Assembly (NCBI RefSeq): GCF_900102785.1
Contig: NZ_FNGC01000003.1
Location: 1 to 64,000, forward strand
Direction: 5' to 3'
Length of the DNA stretch: 64,000 bases
Origin: Arthrobacter sp. ok362
Lineage (GTDB): Bacteria; Actinomycetota; Actinomycetes; Actinomycetales; Micrococcaceae
Shown here: piece by piece, positions 48,286 to 59,031 of the stretch
Layout: every line of letters begins with the position of its first letter
Numbering within the stretch: the stretch's first letter is position 1
Notes under the pieces: model-generated
Told to the model about the DNA's origin: nothing
Databases searched by the model: none
What the model saw: the letters and a program-made list of their open reading frames with translations, nothing else
Program-made: the position numbers and the translations under genes

Positions 48286-49131
48286 GTGAGGATTGACCTG
48301 CATGCGCACTCCAACGTTTCCGACGGCACCCAGACGCCGGCTGACGTCATGGAGTCCGCCGCGGCTGCCGGCCTCGACGTCATCGCCCTGACCGATCACG
48401 ATTCCACCGCCGGGTGGGCGGGGGCCGCCGCCGCCGCCCGGAAAGCCGGGGTCGCCCTGGTCCCGGGCATGGAGATCTCGTGCCGGACGGCGGAAGGCAT
48501 CAGCGTCCACCTGCTCAGCTACCTCCACAACCCCGCGCATCCGGGACTGCTTGAGGAAATCACCAAGGCCAAGGATGCCCGGCACACGAGGGCACAGCGG
48601 ATGGTCACCCTTTTGTCCGAGGACTACCCGCTGACATGGGACGACGTGATCCACCACGTAGCACCGGGCGCCACCCTGGGCCGCCCGCACATCGCAGACG
48701 CGCTTGTCGCCGCCGGCGTGGTGGAAGACCGGGCCGAGGCCTTCGGCTCCATCCTCACCTCCCGTTCGCGGTACTGGGTCCAGCACTATGCGCCGGAGCC
48801 GGCGCTCGCTGTCGAACTGGTCCGTGCAGCCGGGGGCGTCCCGGTGTTTGCCCACCCCGTGGCGTCCGCTCGCGGGCGGATCGTGGGGGAGCAGACCTAC
48901 CGGGAGATGATCGACGCCGGCCTGGCCGGCCTGGAAATCTACCACCGGGACAATCCCGAGGAGGGCCGGGCGTTCCTCCGCCGCGTCGCCGAACGCTACG
49001 GGCTGCTGGTCACGGGGTCCTCCGACTATCACGGCGCAGGAAAGCCGAACCTGCTGGGGGAGAACCTGACGTCCGCAGAAGTCTTTGCCCGGATCGAGGA
49101 ACTGGGCACTGGCTCGTCCGTGGTCCGCTGA
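48286..49131 (+). CDS. PHP-domain phosphoesterase (RNase AM/YciV-like)
   Basis: A 281-aa metal-dependent hydrolase. The PHP motifs are IDLHAHSNVSDGT at the N-terminus, ALTDHDST, HPVASARG and the C-terminal TGSSDYHGAGK. The closest functional type is the 3',5'-nucleoside bisphosphate phosphatase/5'-exoribonuclease YciV group; the substrate is inferred. It starts at GTG 48286, right behind a TAGGCT box. Confidence 0.88.
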   Translation: MRIDLHAHSNVSDGTQTPADVMESAAAAGLDVIALTDHDSTAGWAGAAAAARKAGVALVPGMEISCRTAEGISVHLLSYLHNPAHPGLLEEITKAKDARHTRAQRMVTLLSEDYPLTWDDVIHHVAPGATLGRPHIADALVAAGVVEDRAEAFGSILTSRSRYWVQHYAPEPALAVELVRAAGGVPVFAHPVASARGRIVGEQTYREMIDAGLAGLEIYHRDNPEEGRAFLRRVAERYGLLVTGSSDYHGAGKPNLLGENLTSAEVFARIEELGTGSSVVR

Positions 49132-49145
49132 AGGCCCCGGGCCCG

Positions 49146-49218
49146 CGTTGCGCTATCACGTAGCGTCCCTCACAGTCCGTCACAGGCTCGAATAGCCGCC
49201 ATAAGTGATAGCGCAACG
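49146..49218. repeat. Long-spaced inverted repeat between PHP and DNA methyltransferase genes
   Basis: CGTTGCGCTATCAC (49146-49159) and its exact complement GTGATAGCGCAACG (49205-49218) are separated by 45 nt. The left arm is followed by GTAGCG, giving a nested CGCTA-N5-TAGCG. It lies between convergent genes and lacks a T-run. It looks more like a REP-type palindromic element than a terminator. Confidence 0.7.
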
Positions 49219-49232
49219 GGCGGGTTGGCGCG

Positions 49233-50105
49233 TCAGGCCGTCGGGAACGACGTGAACTGCGCTTGCGCGGCCAGGCGCTTGGCCATGACGTCAATGGCCG
49301 GCTGGTTCTGGTCCACACACACGAACCTGCGGTCCAGTTTCGCGGCCACGGATCCGAGCGTGCCGGAACCGGCGAAGAAGTCGAGGCACCAGTCGCCGGG
49401 GCGGCTCGAGGCCGCAACCACGCGGCGGATGAGCCCCTCCGGCTTCTGCGTCGGGTAGCCGGTCTTCTCCTTGCCGGTCGGCGAAACGATCGTGTGCCAC
49501 CACACGTCGGTGGGGAGCTTGCCGAGCTCGCGCTTGGCAGGGGTGACCAGTCCGGGCGCCATGTACGGCTCACGGTCCACCTCGGCGCTGTCGAAGTGGT
49601 ACTTCGCCGGGTTCTTGACGTAGACAAGGATGTTGTCGTGCTTGGTGGGCCAGCGGTACTTGGCCCGCGCACCGTAGTCGTACGCCCAGATGATCTCGTT
49701 CAGGAAGCATTCCCGGCCGAAGATCGCGTCCAGCATGACCTTGGCGTAGTGCACCTCGCGGTAGTCCAGGTGCAGATACAGGGTGCCGTCGTCGGCCAGG
49801 AGCCGCCAGGCTTCCACGAGCCGGGGCTCGAGGAAGGACCAGTAGTCGCTGAACGCGTCGTCGTACTTGTGCAGCGCACCCTTGATGGTGTCGTAGGACC
49901 GGCCCTTGAACCCGACGCGGTCACCCTCACCGCCGGCGTTGAGCACCATCTTGGTTTCCTGGCGCCGCTGGACCCGGCCGGTGTTGAAGGGCGGGTCCAC
50001 GTAAATCAGTGTGAAGGCGCCGTCCGGCAGCGTGGGGAGGTATTCCGCGTTGTCCGCGTGAACCACCAGGTTGCTGCCGTCCGGCGCCCAGACGGTGTCA
50101 GTCAT
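49233..50105 (-). CDS. Orphan beta-class DNA methyltransferase
   Basis: A 290-aa N4-cytosine/N6-adenine methyltransferase. Catalytic DPPF is at 37-40 and the SAM motif FAGSG at 244-248; the order IV-before-I is the beta class. TGYPTQKPEGLIRR supplies motif X. No restriction endonuclease lies nearby, so it looks like a solitary chromosomal methylase; target unknown. It follows the DEAD-box helicase gene by 8 bp on the same strand and is probably cotranscribed with it. Confidence 0.9.
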   Translation of the reverse strand: MTDTVWAPDGSNLVVHADNAEYLPTLPDGAFTLIYVDPPFNTGRVQRRQETKMVLNAGGEGDRVGFKGRSYDTIKGALHKYDDAFSDYWSFLEPRLVEAWRLLADDGTLYLHLDYREVHYAKVMLDAIFGRECFLNEIIWAYDYGARAKYRWPTKHDNILVYVKNPAKYHFDSAEVDREPYMAPGLVTPAKRELGKLPTDVWWHTIVSPTGKEKTGYPTQKPEGLIRRVVAASSRPGDWCLDFFAGSGTLGSVAAKLDRRFVCVDQNQPAIDVMAKRLAAQAQFTSFPTA

Positions 50106-50113
50106 GGAGGGGA

Positions 50114-51877
50114 TTAGGCCTCGGCGCCGCTCGGCTGTGCGTCGCCGCCAGCCACAACCTCGCCATTGCGACGGCGGGTGCGGGTCCGGCGCCGGGCACG
50201 GGTCGCCCGGTCCACCTCGGTGGGGGCCTTCGCCGTCGCGGCGGCAGCAGTTTCCGGGCCCTGCCCGCTGGCGGTGGACGCCGTGGCGGCATCCGCCTCG
50301 GCGGGACGGCGACGGCGGTCGCCGGACCGTCCGCCGGCTTCGGCGCCGCTGCGGCGCGAGTCGCGGCCGCCGGTGCGGCTGCCTTCACGGGAACCCTCGC
50401 GGCCGCCGGTGCGGCTGCCCTCGCGGGCGCCTTCACGGCTGCCGGTGCGGCTGCCTTCACGGCCACTGTCTTTTGCGCTGCCGCGCGAGTTCTTCTTGCC
50501 GGTCTCGCCGAGGTCCTCGAGGACCTCCGCGTCGACGCCGGCCAGCACTCGCTTGTCGCGGGGGAGCCGGCCCTTGGTGCCGGCGGGGATATCGAGTTCC
50601 TCGAACAGGTGCGGCGAGGAGGAATAGGTCTCCACGGGCTCGGGGTAGCTCAGGCCCAGGGCCTTGTTGATGAGCCCCCAGCGCGGCATGTCATCCCAGT
50701 CAACAAAGGTCACGGCGGTGCCCTTGTTACCCGCACGGCCCGTACGGCCGACGCGGTGCAGGTAGATCTTCTCGTCCTCGACGCACTGGTAGTTGATCAC
50801 GTGCGTGACGTCGTCGACGTCGATGCCGCGGGCGGCGACGTCGGTGGCGACGAGGACGTCCACCTTGTTGTTGCGGAAGGCGCGCAGCGCCTGTTCGCGG
50901 GCGCCCTGGCCGAGGTCGCCGTGGATGGCGGCGGCGGCGAAACCGCGGTCCACCAGTTCCTCGGCCACCTTCGCGGCGGTGCGCTTGGTCTTAGTGAAGA
51001 TGATGGTGCGGCCGCGGCCGCGGGCCTGCAGGATGCGGGCGACCACTTCCACCTTGTCCATGCTGTGGGCACGGTAGATCAACTGGCGGATGTCGCGCTT
51101 GGTCAGGCCTTCGTCGTCCGGGTCCGCGGCGCGGATGTGGGTCGGCTGGGTCATGTAGCGGCGGGCCATGGCGATGACCGGGCCGGGCATGGTGGCCGAG
51201 AACAGGAGCGTCTGGCGGACCGCGGGGGTACCGGCGATCAGGGTCTCGACGTCCGGCAGGAACCCGAGGTCAAGCATCTCGTCGGCCTCGTCGAGGATGA
51301 CGATCTTGACGTTCTTCAGGCTCAGGTGCTTCTGCTTGTAGAGGTCGATCAGGCGGCCCGGGGTGCCGACGACGACTTCGACGCCGTTCTTCAGCGCCTC
51401 GACCTGCGGCTCGTAGGCGCGCCCGCCGTAAATGGTGGCGATGCGGGCGTTGCGCTTCTTCGCGGCGTTCTCAAGGTCCTTGGCCACCTGGACGGCGAGT
51501 TCGCGGGTGGGCACGATCACCAGGGCCTGCGGGGCGCCGGGAACGGCCAGCTTGTCAAAACCGGCGTCGTCACGGCCGACCACGCGCTGCAGCGCGGGGA
51601 TGCCGAAGCCGAGGGTTTTGCCCGTGCCGGTCTTGGCCTGGCCGATGATGTCGTGTCCGGCCAGTGCGACCGGCAGCGTCATGGCCTGGATCGGGAAAGG
51701 GTGGGTGATGCCGGCGTCGGCCAGGGACTCCACGATGTCGGCGCGGACGTTGAAGTCGGCAAAGGTCTTTTCGGCAATCTCGTGCGGCTTTTCGTCCGAG
51801 ATGATGGTCTCTTCGGGCTCGATGGTCTCCGTGCCGGACTCATCGGTCAGAAGCTGGTGCGTGTGCAATTCACTCAC
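50114..51877 (-). CDS. DEAD-box RNA helicase (RhlE-type)
   Basis: A 587-aa ATP-dependent RNA helicase for ribosome assembly or mRNA turnover, often cold-induced. Motifs: Q-motif region ITHPFPIQAMTLP, I AKTGTGKT, Ia PTRELAVQ, II DEAD, III SAT, VI HRVGRTGRAG. The C-terminal 140 residues are an Arg/Gly/Ser-rich tail with repeated SRTGGREGSREG units, typical of RNA-binding extensions. AAGGA lies upstream of GTG 51877. The gene opposite the ferritin-like gene in other actinobacteria is rhlE (Rv3211). Confidence 0.93.
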   Translation of the reverse strand: MSELHTHQLLTDESGTETIEPEETIISDEKPHEIAEKTFADFNVRADIVESLADAGITHPFPIQAMTLPVALAGHDIIGQAKTGTGKTLGFGIPALQRVVGRDDAGFDKLAVPGAPQALVIVPTRELAVQVAKDLENAAKKRNARIATIYGGRAYEPQVEALKNGVEVVVGTPGRLIDLYKQKHLSLKNVKIVILDEADEMLDLGFLPDVETLIAGTPAVRQTLLFSATMPGPVIAMARRYMTQPTHIRAADPDDEGLTKRDIRQLIYRAHSMDKVEVVARILQARGRGRTIIFTKTKRTAAKVAEELVDRGFAAAAIHGDLGQGAREQALRAFRNNKVDVLVATDVAARGIDVDDVTHVINYQCVEDEKIYLHRVGRTGRAGNKGTAVTFVDWDDMPRWGLINKALGLSYPEPVETYSSSPHLFEELDIPAGTKGRLPRDKRVLAGVDAEVLEDLGETGKKNSRGSAKDSGREGSRTGSREGAREGSRTGGREGSREGSRTGGRDSRRSGAEAGGRSGDRRRRPAEADAATASTASGQGPETAAAATAKAPTEVDRATRARRRTRTRRRNGEVVAGGDAQPSGAEA

Positions 51878-52399
51878 AGGGGAGTTTCCTTATTCATTTT
51901 GGGCTGCGCTGCTTGCTCAACGGGGCCGGCCATGGTGGCCGTTCCGGAGCACGCTCAGGGGCGCAAGCATTTCCAGTGGAAGCCGATCGCGGGCTATCTA
52001 AATGCTGGCACTGGGGACCAACGGGTGTATCTCAAGATCGCGTAGGGGCGGGCTTGTTGAATTCGGAAATCATGGAAATCAACGACCGGGCATCCATTTC
52101 TACCTCTCCAGTCTAGCTGGCTATAGGTCGTGTCAGGTGCATGCCGCGGGCATGGCGGTGCGCGCAGCGTGTCAGGCGGGCGTCCTGGGGTGTTCCGAAG
52201 CCTGTTTTTCCTGTCCGGACTCTCCGTCATTCTGCTGCGGCTGATCTTGCGTTAGGCGGCTGCCGGGGAAGGCCCCGGTCCAAAGACGGACCGGGGCCGG
52301 GCCTGCTGGCCGGAAGGGTGCAGGCTGGGCGTTCGCCGGGCCGTTGGGCACTGTTCGGGGATGGGGGCCGGACGTAGGTTCACAAGAGGAGGTCAGAGC
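51878..52399. other. Gene-free stretch between helicase and SHOCT gene
   Basis: A 522-bp divergent intergenic region. It should hold the leader and promoter of the DEAD-box gene (long leaders are common for cold-inducible helicases) and of the SHOCT/cupredoxin pair. I see no gene. A perfect 11-bp hairpin lies at 52271-52298. Confidence 0.55.
52271..52298. repeat. GC-rich perfect hairpin
   Basis: GGCCCCGGTCC (52271-52281) pairs perfectly with GGACCGGGGCC (52288-52298), 6-nt loop, no T-run. It lies about 100 bp before the SHOCT gene. Role unknown. Confidence 0.6.
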
Positions 52400-52657
52400 A
52401 TGATGGATGGCTGGTACGGACATGGCTGGGGTATCGGCGCATGGGTGGCCATGACCCTGTTGATGCTGATTTTCTGGGGCGGAGTGGTAACTGTCGTTGT
52501 GCTCCTGGTCCGGCGTCCCCATCCGGGTGAGGGACGGGCCGCACCGCGGCCGCCGCACTACGACGCCGAGCGTATTCTCAATGAGCGCTTCGCCCGCGGG
52601 GAAATCGACGAACAGGAGTTCGCTGCCAAGCGCGCGGCGCTCAGGCGCCAGGAATGA
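52400..52657 (+). CDS. Small SHOCT-domain membrane protein
   Basis: An 85-aa protein with one membrane helix (about 16-36) and a C-terminal SHOCT segment (AERILNERFARGEIDEQEFA). AGGAGG at 52387-52392 sets the start at ATG 52400. Function unknown. The stop overlaps the ATG of the cupredoxin gene, so the two proteins are co-translated, and it may assist that protein in copper handling (inference). Confidence 0.87.
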   Translation: MMDGWYGHGWGIGAWVAMTLLMLIFWGGVVTVVVLLVRRPHPGEGRAAPRPPHYDAERILNERFARGEIDEQEFAAKRAALRRQE

Positions 52658-53226
52658 CGGCCCCTTCGCTCCGCGGGCAGGTCTTCCTGGGGGCAGCAGC
52701 CGTGATTCTTCTGACGGCACTGTCCCTTGTGGCGGTCGGCGTCGTGGGCAGCGTTGTGAATCCCGGGGGCCCCGGCTTTCTGTCCCGGACCCGGTGCGTG
52801 GCTCCAAATCTTCCCGGCCCGGTCGTCAGCGTTTCGCTGACCAACATGGGCGGCCCGATGATGGGCCGGCCCCATGGCATGATGGACGGCGCCATGCGAA
52901 TGACGGCAAACCGAAGCGCGGTGGCACACGGCACGGTGTCCTTCCTGGTAACCAACGGGGGCACCATCAGCCATGAACTAGTCATCCTTCGCCTTCCTGA
53001 CAACCAGATCCCCGGGACCCGCCCGATCGGCGGGGACGCCAAAATCGATGAGTCCGGCAGCCTCGGGGAAGCGTCCAACACCTGCGCCGACGGCGCCGGG
53101 CAAGGAATCTTGCCCGGCGCGTCCGGCTGGGTCACTGTCACGCTGCCTCCAGGGCGCTATGAACTGATCTGCAACCTCCCCGGCCACTACGCCGCCGGCA
53201 TGTACACCCAGCTCACGGTGAACTAG
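52654..53226 (+). CDS. Membrane-anchored cupredoxin (sulfocyanin-like)
   Basis: A 190-aa protein with one N-terminal membrane helix (about 10-32). The C-terminal domain has type 1 copper ligands: H107 (TISHELV), C173 and H178 (ICNLPGHYAAGM) and M183. It is probably an external electron carrier or copper-binding protein. A Met/Gly-rich stretch (GGPMMGRPHGMMDGAMRM) may also bind copper. ATG 52654 overlaps the end of the SHOCT gene (ATGA). Confidence 0.86.
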   Translation: MTAPSLRGQVFLGAAAVILLTALSLVAVGVVGSVVNPGGPGFLSRTRCVAPNLPGPVVSVSLTNMGGPMMGRPHGMMDGAMRMTANRSAVAHGTVSFLVTNGGTISHELVILRLPDNQIPGTRPIGGDAKIDESGSLGEASNTCADGAGQGILPGASGWVTVTLPPGRYELICNLPGHYAAGMYTQLTVN

Positions 53227-53413
53227 TCCCGTGCGGGAAACCTGGACCTGGCAGGGAACGGTTACTGCCGTTGTCGACCGGCTTCGCTGCGACGCGCGGA
53301 CATAGCGGCCATGGACCTCGCCCTATTGACGCCTGCTGGCCTGCGGTTGCCTGGCGCAGCAGGGAACAGCCCTGGGCACAGCACTGCCGCAGGAGGCGCC
53401 TGGCAGCGGACCG

Positions 53414-54916
53414 TCAGCCCGCGAGCTCCAGCTGGATTTCCCGTGTGGCGATGTCCGAGGACAGCACCCGGACGCGGACCTGAGTGCCCGGTTCCAGTTC
53501 GCCGGGGCATCGTGCGGTCACGGCGGGCTCGGCGATCTGGACGATCCCGGACGGTCCGTTTCCGTTGCCGTTGGCTTTGCCGCCGTTCCCATTCCCGTTC
53601 CCGTTGCCATTGGTGGCGCTCTTCGCCGGCTTGGGGCCGGAGATGACGACCGCGTCGAATTCCTGGCCGACGTGGTTGACCAGCAGCGCCGCCTCCACGG
53701 TGTCCAGCGACAGCCGCTCCAGCTTCGCGGCAAGCTGGTCCGAGGTGCCCATGATGGCCGGGAGGGACGGCAGGGCCTCCCGTGCCCAGGCCGGAACTTC
53801 GGTGCCGTTGCTCAGGGCCTCGCAGATCACCAGAACGAAACGGTCGACCAGCCGCCGCAACGGCGCCGTGGAATGGGCGTAGGCCGCGCCGATGGCGGCC
53901 TGGACGGCAGCTCCCGGCACCGTGCCGTCGAAGTGCGTGTAGCCGGCACCGCGGAAAAGCATCCCGGCCGAATGCACAATGGCCAGCTGCCGGGGGTCCG
54001 TGGGGTCCAGGGTCCGCAGGTACTCGCCGTAGCGCATTTCCCCATCCCAGGGCTTGCCGAGGGCGTGGGTCTGGCGGTGGAAGTGCCGCAGCGACGCCTC
54101 GTCCGGCGCGGGCATGGTGCGCAGGATGCCGACCTTGCCGCGGAGCATGAGGGCGGCGGCGGCCATCCCGGTCATGAGTGAAATCTGGGCGTTCCAGTCC
54201 TCCACCGGCAGCGGCGGGGCCGCCACGATCCGGTAGCCGCCGTCGGGCAGCTGCTGGATTTCCTGTTCGGGCATATTCAGGCTCGCGCCGCCGCGCAGGC
54301 GTTCCAGCTCCACCCGCTTGATGCCTACCTCTTTCAGCAACTGCAGCACGGGCGCCGCGGTGCCGGCGTCGAGGTCGGCCTGGACGCCCTTATAACTGAG
54401 TTTGGCCCGGCTGCGGACCTGCGCCCGGCGCACGAGGACCGAGGTCACCTCTGCCGCGGCATCGAGGTCGAACTCCCAGACGAACGCCGCGCACAGCTGC
54501 CCGGCGAGCAGGCTGCCGGCGGCCTCGCTGATGATCTCCGGGTGCAGCGGAATCCGGCCGTCCGGGGTGTAGAAGGTCTGGCCACGGCGCCGGGTCTCGG
54601 CGTCGAGCGCCCCGCCCGGAGCGACGAAGGACGGGACGTCGGCGATGGCGTAGAACACCTTGTAGCCACCGTCGCTCCGTTCGATGAACAGGGCCTGGTC
54701 GAGGTCGGTGGACGATGCCGGATCAATGGTCACGAACTCGACATGCGTGAGGTCCAGGTCAGGCAGCTTGTGCTCGGCCACCGCTGCCTCAGCGTCGCGC
54801 AGCACGTCCTGGGGGAACGGACCGGGCAGTTCCAGCGTGGTGCGCAACGCCTTGAGAGCCCCGGCAAGCTGGTTCTGCTGCTCGTGGACACTGGGGGTCA
54901 GGCGATGATGTGACAC
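53414..54916 (-). CDS. RNB-domain exoribonuclease (RNase II/R family)
   Basis: A 500-aa 3'-5' exoribonuclease-like protein. The RNB catalytic motif is FVTIDPASSTDLDQALFIER with the metal-binding aspartates. It is shorter than RNase R and lacks clear cold-shock domains at the N-terminus. The C-terminus has an Asn-Gly repeat linker (about 435-460) before a small S1-like end. GTG 54916 with TACCCT 7 nt upstream indicates a leaderless message; a longer frame to 54967 would overlap the divergent promoter. Confidence 0.9.
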   Translation of the reverse strand: MSHHRLTPSVHEQQNQLAGALKALRTTLELPGPFPQDVLRDAEAAVAEHKLPDLDLTHVEFVTIDPASSTDLDQALFIERSDGGYKVFYAIADVPSFVAPGGALDAETRRRGQTFYTPDGRIPLHPEIISEAAGSLLAGQLCAAFVWEFDLDAAAEVTSVLVRRAQVRSRAKLSYKGVQADLDAGTAAPVLQLLKEVGIKRVELERLRGGASLNMPEQEIQQLPDGGYRIVAAPPLPVEDWNAQISLMTGMAAAALMLRGKVGILRTMPAPDEASLRHFHRQTHALGKPWDGEMRYGEYLRTLDPTDPRQLAIVHSAGMLFRGAGYTHFDGTVPGAAVQAAIGAAYAHSTAPLRRLVDRFVLVICEALSNGTEVPAWAREALPSLPAIMGTSDQLAAKLERLSLDTVEAALLVNHVGQEFDAVVISGPKPAKSATNGNGNGNGNGGKANGNGNGPSGIVQIAEPAVTARCPGELEPGTQVRVRVLSSDIATREIQLELAG

Positions 54917-54923
54917 GAAAATC

Positions 54924-54929
54924 AGGGTA
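54924..54929 (-). promoter_or_regulatory. Putative -10 box for leaderless RNB gene
   Basis: TACCCT on the minus strand, 7 nt before GTG 54916. Confidence 0.5.
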
Positions 54930-54945
54930 GCCCGATTTCCGCTAT

Positions 54946-54951
54946 TAGTCT
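54946..54951 (+). promoter_or_regulatory. Putative -10 box for leaderless ferritin-like gene
   Basis: TAGTCT, 6 nt before ATG 54958. It points to the second of two adjacent ATGs. The divergent RNB box is only 16 bp away, so the two promoters share the same DNA. Confidence 0.5.
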
Positions 54952-54957
54952 TGGATG

Positions 54958-55629
54958 ATGAGCGCAACTGCGGACGATCCTGCCCTCTACAACAGTTTCC
55001 TGGCGGATCTGCTGGGGATCATGGCGTACGGCGAGCTATCCGCCTTCGAACGGCTCTCCTCGAGTGCCCGGTATTCGCCCACACTGCAGGACCGGGCGGT
55101 GCTGGGCAGGATGGCGGTAATTGAGTTCCAGCACTACGAACTCGTCCGCGCCCGGATCGAGCACATGGGCCTGGACACCGAGGCCGCCATGCTGCCGTTC
55201 CAACCGTCGGTGGACCACTTCCACGAGCGCACGCGCCCGGCGGACTGGTATGAAGCGCTCATGAAGGCCTACGTGATCGACACGGTCTCCGCGGACTTTT
55301 ACCGCGCCGTCGGCCGGTACGTCGACGCCGGGACCCGGGAGCTGATCGGGCAGGTCCGCTCCACCGGCGAGTCCACGGCCGTGCTGCAGGAGCGCCTCAA
55401 GGCGGCCCTGGCCGATGACCCCCGCCTGGCGTCGCGCCTGGCGCTGTGGGCCAGGCGCCTGCTGGGCGAGGTCCTGACCCACGCCCAGCGGCTCAGCCTT
55501 GAGCACGCGTTCCTCGGCGGGCTCTCGGGGCTGGACGACGCCGGCGCCAGGGAGCTGGTCGGCGGCCTGACGGCCGAGCTCGCAGCGAATCACGCGCGCC
55601 GGATGGCAGGGCTGGGGCTCGCCGGTTAG
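54958..55629 (+). CDS. Ferritin-like fold protein (MiaE-like)
   Basis: A 223-aa helical protein related to the diiron tRNA hydroxylase MiaE and to Rv3210c. Candidate iron ligands: E in YGELSAFER, E and H in EFQHYELV and later E/H pairs (GEVLTHAQRLSLEH). The reaction in actinobacteria is not established. Two ATGs compete (54955 and 54958); the TAGTCT-N6-ATG pattern supports 54958. It is divergent from the RNB gene with 41 bp between start codons. Confidence 0.82.
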   Translation: MSATADDPALYNSFLADLLGIMAYGELSAFERLSSSARYSPTLQDRAVLGRMAVIEFQHYELVRARIEHMGLDTEAAMLPFQPSVDHFHERTRPADWYEALMKAYVIDTVSADFYRAVGRYVDAGTRELIGQVRSTGESTAVLQERLKAALADDPRLASRLALWARRLLGEVLTHAQRLSLEHAFLGGLSGLDDAGARELVGGLTAELAANHARRMAGLGLAG

Positions 55630-55712
55630 GTTCAGTGCCGGCGCGGTGCCGGCGGCATTGTCGGCGCGAACGCCGGCAGGGGTGCCGGAGACATTGCGGG
55701 CCGGGAACCGCC

Positions 55713-56408
55713 CTATGATTCCGCGGCGTCCAGCGCCGCCAGCAGTGCACCCGCGGCGTGGGCCGGATCAGCGGCGTCGGTGATCGCCCGGACCACTACG
55801 ATCCGCCGGGCGCCGGCATCGACTACCTGCTCCACGTTGCTGAGGTCGATCCCGCCGATCGCGAACCACGGCATGACGCCGTCGACCTTGCCGGTTCCCT
55901 CGGCGTCAGCCCGGCTGATCGCCTGGGCGGCGTAGCGCACCAGTTCGAGGCCGACGGCGGCGCGTCCCGGCTTGGTGGGCGTCGCCCACACGGGGCCCAC
56001 ACAGAAATAGTCGAGCCCCTTGCGGCCGGGCGAGGCCGCAATGGCGGCGTCCACCTGTTTCGGGCTGTGGGTGGACAGGCCGATCACGGCATGCTTGCCC
56101 AGGAAGCCGCGGGCGGCGTCGATTGAAATGTCCTTCTGGCCGACATGGAACACCGGTGCCCCTGACAAGGAGGCGAGGTCCGCCCGGTCGTTGACGGCCC
56201 ACAGCCGTCCGTGGCGCTGGGCTGCGGCGTGCAGGACTTCCAGGAGTTCCAGTTCTTCCGCCGCCTCGAGCGATTTGTCGCGCAGCTGGATGATGTCCAC
56301 CCCGCCGGCGAAGGCGGCGTCAACGAAGTCCTCGAAGTCGCCGCGGTCCCTGCGGGCGTCGGTGCAGAGGTAGAGGCGGGCGGTGGTGTGGAGGAGGTCC
56401 TGGCTCAT
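55713..56408 (-). CDS. thiE: Thiamine-phosphate synthase
   Basis: A 231-aa TIM-barrel enzyme joining HMP-PP and thiazole phosphate to thiamine phosphate. Signatures: [36 protein letters not shown] and [26 protein letters not shown] 6 nt before the ATG suggests a leaderless transcript, so unlike the divergent thiOSG operon it seems to lack riboswitch control. Confidence 0.94.
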   Translation of the reverse strand: MSQDLLHTTARLYLCTDARRDRGDFEDFVDAAFAGGVDIIQLRDKSLEAAEELELLEVLHAAAQRHGRLWAVNDRADLASLSGAPVFHVGQKDISIDAARGFLGKHAVIGLSTHSPKQVDAAIAASPGRKGLDYFCVGPVWATPTKPGRAAVGLELVRYAAQAISRADAEGTGKVDGVMPWFAIGGIDLSNVEQVVDAGARRIVVVRAITDAADPAHAAGALLAALDAAES

Positions 56409-56414
56409 TGGACC

Positions 56415-56420
56415 AGCCTA
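56415..56420 (-). promoter_or_regulatory. Putative -10 box for leaderless thiE mRNA
   Basis: TAGGCT on the minus strand, 6 nt before the ATG. Confidence 0.5.
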
Positions 56421-56440
56421 GTTCCTCTAAACTGGGCGCA

Positions 56441-56541
56441 TACCGCGGGAGCCCGCAGCAGCCATGTCGCCGCTGCACGGCTGAGAGGGCGTCAGAGCCG
56501 ACCGCTTGACCTGATCCGGCTAGTACCGGCGTAGGGAAGGA
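56441..56541 (+). promoter_or_regulatory. TPP riboswitch (THI element)
   Basis: Conserved blocks of the thiamine pyrophosphate aptamer are present in order: GGGAGCCC, GGCTGAGAGGG (56480-56489 region), ACCGCTTGACCTGATCCGG and GTACCGGCGTAGGGAAGG. The last block contains GGGAAGG, which also serves as the thiO ribosome-binding site 8 nt before ATG 56549. TPP binding should therefore block translation initiation directly. Confidence 0.95.
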
Positions 56542-56548
56542 ATTTTTC

Positions 56549-58973
<2,425 letters not shown>

Positions 58974-59031
58974 GTCCGGCCTCTCTCGCTTGGCCGCCCG
59001 TCTTGCCGGTCAACGAGCCAAGGAGCCTGCA

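Noticed and set aside
49233..50105. Restriction-modification system
   Set aside because: Only the methyltransferase is present; neighbours are a PHP phosphoesterase and an RNA helicase.
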